DNA from: JAULUH01 sp032111745
GTDB taxonomy: Bacteria; Chloroflexota; Anaerolineae; JAAEKA01
Reading direction: 5' to 3'
Length of the DNA stretch: 5,051 bases
NCBI GenBank assembly: GCA_032111745.1
Contig: JAULUH010000321.1
Coordinates: forward strand, 1-5,051
Shown: positions 1 through 5,051 of the stretch, one piece after another
Numbering within the stretch: position 1 is the stretch's first letter
Layout: each line of letters begins with the position of its first letter
Program-made: the position numbers and the translations under genes
The notes under the pieces: generated by a model
What the model was told of the DNA's origin: nothing
The model's database searches: none
Seen by the model: the letters and a program-made list of their open reading frames with translations, nothing else

Positions 1-204
1 GACATCGAGCTGACGCGCTTCCTCGATCCGCCGCTGACCAGCGTGAACCAGCCCAAGCAAGCTATGGGCCGCGCCGCCGTGGCCATGGCGCTGGCCCTGC
101 TCAGCGGCGAGGAGATGGACAACCAGCTGCTAAGGTGCAGCCTGGTAGTGCGGGACTCCACGGCCAGGCCGCAGCCGGTGGCAGCACTGCGGGTTGCCCG
201 TTGA
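1..204 (+). CDS. LacI-family transcriptional regulator, C-terminal fragment
   Basis: The window opens inside this gene; only the last 67 codons and the TGA stop are present. The peptide carries the hallmark end of the LacI/GalR sugar-binding domain: the PPLTSVNQP strand (residues 10-18, family pattern 'lTtv.qp'), the following helix with MGRAA (22-26) and LLSGEE (33-38), and the closing VVRDST (49-54). The N-terminal helix-turn-helix lies outside the window. By family knowledge such proteins are effector-responsive repressors or activators of sugar-uptake genes. The gene ends 138 bp before the sugar-binding lipoprotein on the same strand, so it is the obvious candidate regulator of the downstream importer; this is inference from position. 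The family call is firm, the effector unknown. Confidence 0.88.
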   Translation, partial: DIELTRFLDPPLTSVNQPKQAMGRAAVAMALALLSGEEMDNQLLRCSLVVRDSTARPQPVAALRVAR

Positions 205-222
205 GCCCAATTGTGCTAGCAT
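194..222 (+). promoter_or_regulatory. Weak candidate sigma70-type promoter for the importer operon
   Basis: A TTGCCC (194-199) and a TAGCAT (217-222) are separated by 17 bp, each matching four of six bases of the -35 and -10 consensus. Transcription would start near 229-230. The -35 box would overlap the end of the regulator gene. Matches of this quality occur by chance in GC-rich DNA, so this is only the best candidate in the leader. Read-through from the regulator gene is the alternative. Confidence 0.25.
208..221. promoter_or_regulatory. Adjacent small palindromes, possible operator
   Basis: CAATTG (208-213) is directly followed by the perfect 8-bp palindrome TGCTAGCA (214-221), which overlaps the candidate -10 box. 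LacI-family operators are palindromes placed at promoters, so position fits a site for the regulator encoded just upstream. The palindrome lacks the usual central CG of many LacI-family sites and its flanks do not extend the symmetry. This is speculative. Confidence 0.18.
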
Positions 223-230
223 GAGACAGG

Positions 231-241
231 AAGGAGGTGAT
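231..241 (+). other. Isolated perfect anti-SD complement in the leader
   Basis: AAGGAGGTGAT is complementary over 11 nt to the conserved 3' end of bacterial 16S rRNA (ATCACCTCCTT). It sits about 100 nt upstream of the lipoprotein's own ribosome binding site. The only start codons nearby, GTG at 237 and ATG at 240, lie inside or 2 nt after the motif, which is too close for normal initiation. It may be a ribosome standby site, the remnant of a leader peptide signal, or chance. Confidence 0.35.
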
Positions 242-264
242 GGCGCGGTCAGCCATTCGTCGTC

Positions 265-281
265 GGACTGCTGGCCAGTCC
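265..281 (+). repeat. Short inverted repeat in the 5' leader
   Basis: GGACTG (265-270) and CAGTCC (276-281) form a perfect 6-bp stem with a 5-nt loop. The stem would fold in the untranslated leader of the importer mRNA. No U-tract follows, so it is not a terminator. It is short enough to be chance and no known riboswitch is recognisable around it. Confidence 0.25.
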
Positions 282-329
282 CCTAATCCGCGTTCACTGT
301 TCTGCTCGCCCGCGGAGCACTCACCCCTC

Positions 330-336
330 AAGGAGG
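330..336 (+). promoter_or_regulatory. Strong ribosome binding site of the sugar-binding lipoprotein
   Basis: AAGGAGG lies 6 nt before the ATG at 343. It fixes the start of the lipoprotein, which is also where the signal peptide begins. Confidence 0.85.
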
Positions 337-342
337 ACAAGC

Positions 343-1377
343 ATGTTCAAGAGACTCTCGATCCTGCTAATCGTCGCCATGCTGGCCCTGGCTGCCTGCG
401 CGCCGGTGCCGGTACCCCCGGCCGCCACTACGGCGCCGGAACCCGAGGTGGCGCAGCCCACCGAGCCTGAGGTCGCCGCACCTGAGGAGCCCCAGGTCGC
501 CCAAGCCGGCATGACCCTGGGCATGGCCGTGCACTCCAACCCCGCCGAGGACCTGTTCTGGGGCGTGGTGGAGACGGGTGCCAAGGACGCCGCCGCCACC
601 TACGGCATCGAGCTGAAGTCAGGCGGCAGCGGCGACCCGGTCGAGCAGGCCCAGCTGGTGGAGACCTATGTCGCCGACCAGGTCGACGGCATCATCGTCT
701 CCCTGGCCAACCCTGACGCGCTGAAGGATGCCGTGTTGAAGGCCACCGCGGCCGGCATCCCCGTGATCACCGTCAACTCCGGCGTCGACGTCTACAAGGA
801 GCTGGGCGCCCTCAACCACATCGGCCAGACCGAGGTCGTGGCCGGGCAGGGGGCGGGCGAGAAGCTCGCCGCAGCCGGCGCTACCAAGCTGCTGTGCGTG
901 ATCCACGAGGAGGCCAACATCGGCCTCGAGCAGCGCTGTGACGGCGCGGCCGAGACCTTCGGCGGCGAGGTCGAGCGCTTCAACGTGGCCACCACCGGCG
1001 TGCGGGATGTGGCCGGGACCGTGGCGGCCATCCAGAACAAGCTGACCGCCGATGCCACCATCGACGCCATTCTGACCCTGAACCCCGTGATCGCCGCGGC
1101 CGCCCGCGATGCCATCGCCGCCCAGGGCGGCAGCCAGCTGCTGGCGACCTTCGACCTCAGCCCCGACGTGCTGGATGCCCTGGAGAACGGGCAGATGCTC
1201 TTCGCCGTGGACCAGCAGCAGTACCTGCAGGGCTATCTGCCGGTGGTGTTCCTCTACCTTTACAAGACCAACCTGAACACCGTGGGTGGTGGCCTGCCGG
1301 TGCTCACCGGCCCTGGCTTCGTGGATCAATCCAACGCGGCCCAGGTCAAGGACCTGTCTGCCGCCGGCACTCGCTAA
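343..1377 (+). CDS. Sugar ABC transporter substrate-binding lipoprotein
   Basis: This 344-residue protein is the extracytoplasmic sugar receptor of the importer encoded by the next two genes. The N-terminus is a lipoprotein signal: a positive FKR start, a hydrophobic core (residues 7-15) and a lipobox LAAC with the acylated cysteine at 19. A Pro/Glu/Val/Ala linker (about 20-57) follows, containing three 8-residue repeats. The remainder (about 58-335) matches the periplasmic-binding-protein-like sugar-binding fold (Peripla_BP_4 type, CUT2 class: ribose, fructose, inositol, xylose). Typical elements are VDGIIVSLANPDAL, the GIPVITVNSG strand, and near the end AVDQQQYLQGYLPV, where the hinge/ligand region of the family lies. 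The start is set by the strong site at 330-336. The linker style is common in Chloroflexota lipoproteins. The ligand cannot be assigned from sequence alone; a pentose, fructose or an inositol-like polyol are all possible. Confidence 0.92.
   Translation: MFKRLSILLIVAMLALAACAPVPVPPAATTAPEPEVAQPTEPEVAAPEEPQVAQAGMTLGMAVHSNPAEDLFWGVVETGAKDAAATYGIELKSGGSGDPVEQAQLVETYVADQVDGIIVSLANPDALKDAVLKATAAGIPVITVNSGVDVYKELGALNHIGQTEVVAGQGAGEKLAAAGATKLLCVIHEEANIGLEQRCDGAAETFGGEVERFNVATTGVRDVAGTVAAIQNKLTADATIDAILTLNPVIAAAARDAIAAQGGSQLLATFDLSPDVLDALENGQMLFAVDQQQYLQGYLPVVFLYLYKTNLNTVGGGLPVLTGPGFVDQSNAAQVKDLSAAGTR
439..510 (+). repeat. Three tandem 24-bp coding repeats in the lipoprotein linker
   Basis: Residues 33-40 (EPEVAQPT), 41-48 (EPEVAAPE) and 49-56 (EPQVAQAG) are three in-register copies of an 8-residue unit with an EPxVA core. 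They encode the flexible tether between the lipid anchor and the binding domain. The copies have diverged at third codon positions, so the array is old or maintained by selection for the amino-acid pattern rather than freshly duplicated. Confidence 0.75.
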
Positions 1378-1395
1378 CACCAGGATCAACCAAGC

Positions 1396-1423
1396 GTGCG
1401 GGATGGGAGCCCCCATCCCGCAC
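1396..1423 (+). terminator. Strong intercistronic hairpin between binding protein and permease
   Basis: GTGCGGGATGGG (1396-1407) and CCCATCCCGCAC (1412-1423) form a perfect 12-bp, GC-rich stem with a 4-nt AGCC loop. It begins 18 bp after the lipoprotein stop. It is followed by TGTTTGT, only a weak U-tract, so it is probably a leaky terminator or a 3' barrier against exonucleases. Either role would make the binding protein more abundant than the membrane components, a known arrangement in ABC importer operons. The stem is seen directly; the function is inferred. Confidence 0.8.
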
Positions 1424-1441
1424 TGTTTGTACCGCCCAGAC

Positions 1442-1448
1442 AGGAGGG
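1442..1448 (+). promoter_or_regulatory. Ribosome binding site of the permease
   Basis: AGGAGGG lies 6 nt before the ATG at 1455 and supports that start over internal ATG codons. It lies 18 nt after the hairpin, so the hairpin does not occlude it. Confidence 0.8.
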
Positions 1449-1454
1449 CCTGCT

Positions 1455-2539
1455 ATGACGACGCAAGCTACTGGCGTGCCTGGGCAAGACGAGCGCCTGG
1501 CCCGCATGGGACTGGCCCGTACCCTGTTCCGCCGGCCGGAGATCGGTGCGGTGATCGGCGCCATCGTGGTCTGGCTGTTCTTCGCCGTCATCACACCGGA
1601 GATCTGGATCTCGCCCAACGGCGTGGCCCGTATCCTCGACCCGGCCTCCACCCTGGGCATCATGGCCGTGGCCGTGGCCCTGCTGATGATCGGCGGCGAG
1701 TTCGACCTCTCCACCGGCGTCATGACCGGCACCACGGGCCTGATCGCCGGCCTCCTGAGCACCCGGCTAGGGTTGAACCTGTGGCTGGCGATGGCCGTGG
1801 CCTTCGTGTTCGCCGTGTTGGTGGGCTACCTCAACGGCATGCTGGTGGTCAGGACCAGGCTGCCCAGCTTCATCGTCACCCTGGCCACGTTTTTCGTGCT
1901 GCGCGGGGCCAATGTGGGGATCACCCGGATCGTGACCAATCAGGTTTACATCGGCGGCATCGACAAGGTGGCCGGCTTCGACTCGGCCCGGGCCGTCTTC
2001 AACACCACCTTCCAGCTGTTCGGCGCCGAGTTTCGGACCACCCTCATCTGGTGGATCGTCATCACGCTGGTGGCCACCTGGGTGCTGCAGCGCACTGCCT
2101 ACGGCAGCTGGATCTTCGCCACCGGCGGCGACGCCGTGGCCGCGCGCAACGTCGGCGTGCCCGCCTCCCGGGTCAAGATCTCCCTGTTCATCACCACGGC
2201 CCTGGCCGGCTGGCTGGTGGGCATGATGAACATCGTGCGGCTGCGCTCCGCGGTGGCCAGCCAGGGTATCGGGCAGGAGTTCGTCTACATCATCTCTGCG
2301 GTTATTGGCGGTTGCCTGCTCACCGGCGGCTATGGCTCGGCCATCGGCGCCTCCATCGGTGCCCTGATCTTCGGCATGGCCAGCACCGGCATCGTCTTCG
2401 CCGGGTGGGACACCGACTGGTTCTACTCCTTCCTGGGCGTCATGCTGCTGGTGGCCGTGCTGGTCAACAACTTCACTCGCCAGCGTGCCGAGTCGATGAC
2501 CGTGGCCGCGGCCAAGGCCCGCACCGAGGAGGCCAGCCC

Positions 2540-2543
<4 letters not shown>
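1455..2543 (+). CDS. Sugar ABC transporter permease (BPD_transp_2 family)
   Basis: This 362-residue integral membrane protein is the translocation subunit of the importer; CUT2 permeases work as a dimer with the ATPase. A charged cytoplasmic N-terminus (residues 1-28) is followed by a first hydrophobic span (about 30-47) and multiple further spans through about residue 340, with a polar C-terminal tail. The segment GGEFDLSTG (80-88) corresponds to the conserved 'GGxDLSxG' signature of the RbsC/FrcC-type family. The segment around ATGGDAVAARNVGVP matches the cytoplasmic loop ('GGNxxAArxxGI') that contacts the ATPase. Length is slightly above the usual 320-350. The stop TGA overlaps the ATG of the next gene (ATGA), so the two are translationally coupled. 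Family assignment is firm; substrate unknown. Confidence 0.93.
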
Positions 2544-3433
<890 letters not shown>

Positions 3434-3449
3434 AGAGCGGTCTATAGTT

Positions 3450-4079
3450 ATGGCGATCTTCAGATCCCTGCCATCTGCGCGCCTGGTGCGCTGGGTCGCC
3501 GTTGCCGGCCTGGCACTCCTGGTAGCCGGCCTGGCGACTGCCCTGGTGCAGGCGGGCCGGGCGCCGGTGAGGCCACGGCTTGTGGTGCACCAGTCGGTTG
3601 GCCCCGACTTCGCCATGCTGGCCGAGGGGACCTGGGAGCAGTTTATGCTGGCCTTTGCCGCTCGCAGCGGCTGCTTTGGCGACGTGCACCTGGTGGCAGT
3701 GCGCCAGCTCCATAGCCGGGCGGCCTACGACCCGGCCACGGCGACGGTGCGTGTGCCCGTGCCCGGCACGCCGGCCATGCTGCAGAGTGCCCTGGTCCAC
3801 GAATGGGCGCACCACGTGGAGTTCCAGTGCCCGGCCCAGCAGGAGATGCGGGCGGACTTTCTCGCCGCCCAGGAGCTGCCGCCCACCACTCCCTGGCGGC
3901 CGGAGGATGAGGGCGGCCATTGGCAGGACATCCCTGCGGAGCAGTTCGCGGAGGCCGCCATCGCCGCCGTGCTGGGCAGCCGGCCCATCCCCACTGCGAT
4001 CCACCTCAGCCCGGCGGCGGTGCAGGTCGTGGCGGACTGGGGCCGCGGCGGCCCGACCCCCTTACCCCAAGGAGACTGA
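3450..4079 (+). CDS. Membrane-anchored putative zincin metalloprotease, family not recognised
   Basis: This 209-residue protein starts with a basic segment and one hydrophobic span (about residues 12-33), with no lipobox, so it is probably a signal anchor with the rest outside the membrane. The core contains HEWAHH (117-122), a zincin HExxH zinc-binding and catalytic motif: His117, Glu118, His121. About 45 residues on, PAEQFAEAA (162-170) supplies Glu164 or Glu168 as a likely third ligand, as in gluzincins with an 'ExFAE' helix. The only two cysteines (75 and 127) could form a disulfide outside the cell. I do not recognise a named family or substrate. The ATG at 3450 is chosen because it precedes a compact signal anchor and follows the ATPase stop by 16 bp; an in-frame ATG at 3417 would overlap the ATPase. 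Neither has a good ribosome binding site. It is co-oriented and packed in the importer operon. Confidence 0.72.
   Translation: MAIFRSLPSARLVRWVAVAGLALLVAGLATALVQAGRAPVRPRLVVHQSVGPDFAMLAEGTWEQFMLAFAARSGCFGDVHLVAVRQLHSRAAYDPATATVRVPVPGTPAMLQSALVHEWAHHVEFQCPAQQEMRADFLAAQELPPTTPWRPEDEGGHWQDIPAEQFAEAAIAAVLGSRPIPTAIHLSPAAVQVVADWGRGGPTPLPQGD
4069..4074 (+). promoter_or_regulatory. Ribosome binding site of the stress-family protein
   Basis: AAGGAG, inside the last codons of the zincin gene, lies 10 nt before the ATG at 4085. It supports that start, which also begins exactly at the family's first beta strand. Confidence 0.65.
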
Positions 4080-4084
4080 TCGCG

Positions 4085-4525
4085 ATGATCAAGCGTATCC
4101 TGGTGCCGGTGGACGGCTCCGCCAACGCCAACCGTGCCGTAGAGATGGCCATTGCCCTGGCCCAGAGCTGCGGGTCCGCGGTGCAGCTGTTGCACGTCAT
4201 CCGCAACCTCTCCCTGCCCAAGGAGATCATGGCCATGATCGCCCGCGGCGAGGTCACCGAGTCGCGCATGGAGCTGTTGCAGGACTCCGCCGAGATCATC
4301 CTGGACCGGGCCCGAGAGAAGTTGCTGGAAGCGGGCGTGACCGACGTGACCGCCCAGTACCTGATCGGCGACCCGGCCGCCACCATCGCGGCCTACGCCG
4401 AGAAGAACGGCAGTAACCTGATCGTGCTCGGCGCCCAGGGTCTGGAGACGGAAGGCCCCATGCTCGGCGGCGTTGCGCGCAAGCTGGCCAACAGCGCCAC
4501 GGTCTCCTGCCTGATCGTCCGCTAA
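4085..4525 (+). CDS. Universal stress protein (UspA) family protein
   Basis: This is a 146-residue single-domain Usp protein of normal length. It has the first strand and loop MIKRILVPVDGS with Asp10 (adenine-side residue in ATP-binding members), the LLHVI strand (35-39), a helical middle, and the C-terminal nucleotide-loop region from IVLGAQG (113-119) to the final strand SCLIVR. The ATP-binding consensus is G-2x-G-9x-G-(S/T). Here the three glycines are present (116, 119, 129) but the last position is Val130, so phosphate binding may be weakened. Family members are small cytoplasmic proteins, often dimeric, that modulate stress or transport; some are linked to transporters. The gene begins 5 bp after the zincin stop, as the last gene of the operon. 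A regulatory role on the importer is conceivable but not shown. Confidence 0.92.
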   Translation: MIKRILVPVDGSANANRAVEMAIALAQSCGSAVQLLHVIRNLSLPKEIMAMIARGEVTESRMELLQDSAEIILDRAREKLLEAGVTDVTAQYLIGDPAATIAAYAEKNGSNLIVLGAQGLETEGPMLGGVARKLANSATVSCLIVR

Positions 4526-4578
4526 CCCCTGCGCTGCGGCTCTACGCCCTTCCAAATGTTGGTGTCGAGCAAATACAT
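4522..4578 (-). pseudogene. Truncated vapC-like toxin start (PIN domain relic)
   Basis: Read on the - strand from the ATG at 4578-4576, the frame gives MYLLDTNIWK, the canonical beginning of VapC/PIN-domain ribonuclease toxins, including the first metal-binding aspartate (Asp5). Resemblance ends around 4549; the remaining eight codons run into the 3' end of the Usp gene and stop at 4524-4522. A working VapC needs about 130 residues, so no functional toxin is made. The ATG shares one base with the stop of the upstream antitoxin-like frame (TAATG), the translational coupling usual in vapBC operons. The 10-residue match is short, but its combination with the overlap and the antitoxin-like tail makes chance unlikely. 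Confidence 0.68.
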
Positions 4579-4682
4579 TATTCGTCACGCCATTCGAGTG
4601 ATTTCTCTTGGAGTTCAAGAGCAGTGAACTGGTTCCGATAGTCCTGCAGCGCCCCTGCCCAATCCTGGTGAGCGGGCGTGTC
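4578..4682 (-). pseudogene. vapB-like antitoxin C-terminal relic
   Basis: On the - strand, 34 sense codons precede a TAA at 4580-4578. The peptide begins DTPAHQDWAGALQDYRNQF and closes LELQEKSLEWRDE. It is hydrophilic, helix-prone and rich in Trp/Glu, like the toxin-binding C-terminal tails of VapB-type antitoxins. No start codon or DNA-binding N-terminus is present: the frame is preceded directly by the TAA stop of the GH94-type gene, with which it happens to be in phase. Codons such as ACT, GCT, CTT, CAA and TCA contrast with the G/C-ending codons of all neighbours. By hand count 4551-4640 is about 43% G+C. I read it as the 3' end of a lost antitoxin gene left beside the vapC start. An unrelated short open frame is the alternative. 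Confidence 0.55.
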
Positions 4683-5051
4683 TTACACGGACATCAGGGT
4701 CACGTCAATGCGGTGAGACACGCCAGGGGGTAGGGAGGCTATGGCATCTCCGGGGAGGGTGGCACGACCTGGGGCGATGGCCGCGGGCACAGGGTGGCCG
4801 TCGATGGCGACGCTGTTGATCCGGTAGGCGCCATAGTCCAGGCGCTGATCATTGTGATAAGTGATCTCCAGGCGCCGATCGGCAAAGCGCACGGTGACGC
4901 TGGCCAGGCTTGCGTGGTCGAATTGACTTTGCACCAGTTTGGGGGCCAGGGTCAGGTCGCCCAGGGTGCCCCTCACGCCGAACGCCTCGGTCACCATGGT
5001 CAGCAGATACCAGCTGGCGGAGCCGGTGAGGTAGGGATACATGCCCCGGCC
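4683..5051 (-). CDS. GH94/GH36-type glycoside phosphorylase or hydrolase, C-terminal fragment
   Basis: Only the last 122 codons and the TAA stop lie in the window; the reading frame continues past 5051, so the ATG at 5042 is internal (the frame before it reads GRG). The fragment starts with GRGMYPYLTGSASWYLLT, matching the end of the (alpha/alpha)6 barrel of cellobiose-phosphorylase-like enzymes, where 'YPYLTGSASW' is a conserved stretch near the active site. The following part, from LGDLTLAPKL through ITYHNDQRLDYGAYRI to the closing HRIDVTL, is the C-terminal beta-sandwich. Family members split beta-linked disaccharides with phosphate, giving a sugar 1-phosphate and a free sugar, in the cytoplasm. 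The gene converges on the importer operon and may process a related glycoside. GH94 is favoured, but a broader GH36-like annotation is possible. Confidence 0.72.
   Translation of the reverse strand, partial: GRGMYPYLTGSASWYLLTMVTEAFGVRGTLGDLTLAPKLVQSQFDHASLASVTVRFADRRLEITYHNDQRLDYGAYRINSVAIDGHPVPAAIAPGRATLPGDAIASLPPGVSHRIDVTLMSV

Noticed and set aside
237..470. Open frame on + starting inside the SD-like motif, with Arg-rich product
   Set aside because: It has no properly spaced ribosome binding site and most of it overlaps the lipoprotein gene in another frame, giving a low-complexity Ala/Gly/Arg peptide typical of a shadow.
619..1416. 265-codon open frame on the - strand opposite the lipoprotein gene
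   Set aside because: The product is a His/Gly/Asp-rich low-complexity string caused by high GC in the third positions of the real gene; no domain is recognisable.
1286..2539. Long in-frame 5' extension of the ATPase gene
   Set aside because: It is the shadow of the permease frame; the true ATPase starts at 2540, where the Walker-type domain begins and a GAGGAGG site precedes.
3725..4618. 297-codon open frame on the - strand crossing the convergent gap
   Set aside because: It begins inside the antitoxin relic in a different phase and runs antisense through the Usp and zincin genes; the product is compositionally biased and matches nothing I know.
4605..4621. Inverted repeat CTCTTG-GAGTT-CAAGAG as a terminator for either operon
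   Set aside because: The stem is only 6 bp, is AT-rich, has no U-tract on either strand, and falls within the antitoxin-like coding relic.
4526..4658. Direct repeat CCCCTGC at 4526-4532 and 4652-4658 as insertion or deletion scars of the TA relic
   Set aside because: Seven bases of this composition recur easily in GC-rich DNA, and the second copy lies inside the antitoxin tail rather than at its edge.

Overview
The window is GC-rich (well over 60% G+C in the genes), compact, and bacterial. The substrate-binding lipoprotein has a long Pro/Glu/Ala/Val linker straight after its lipobox cysteine. That linker style, the single-domain FrcA-like ATPase and the GH94/GH36-type enzyme next door suggest a member of the Chloroflexota (Caldilinea/Anaerolinea-like). 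This assignment rests on style, not on a phylogenetic marker.

Layout: positions 1-204 hold the 3' end of a LacI-family regulator gene (+). A 138-bp intergenic leader (205-342) contains a weak candidate promoter, a small palindrome, an 11-nt perfect complement of the 16S rRNA 3' end, and a short hairpin. A tightly packed + strand operon follows: sugar-binding lipoprotein (343-1377), a strong 12-bp-stem hairpin (1396-1423), BPD_transp_2 permease (1455-2543), ATPase (2540-3433, ATGA overlap), a membrane-anchored putative zincin protease (3450-4079), and a universal-stress-family protein (4085-4525). On the - strand, converging on this operon, is the 3' end of a GH94/GH36-type glycoside phosphorylase/hydrolase gene (4683-5051).

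The genes read as a carbohydrate locus. The LacI-type regulator probably controls a CUT2 (ribose/fructose/inositol class) ABC importer, and the phosphorylase-like enzyme may act on a related glycoside. The zincin and the stress protein are passengers with no established role in sugar uptake. The substrate cannot be read from the sequence.

The most interesting item lies in the apparently empty convergent gap (4526-4682). On the - strand it contains the tail of a VapB-like antitoxin reading frame, ending in a TAATG overlap with the first codons of a VapC (PIN-domain) toxin, which is then cut off after about ten residues. This stretch has markedly lower G+C than its surroundings. It looks like the relic of a vapBC toxin-antitoxin module caught between two metabolic operons. 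I see no complete undescribed system in the window.
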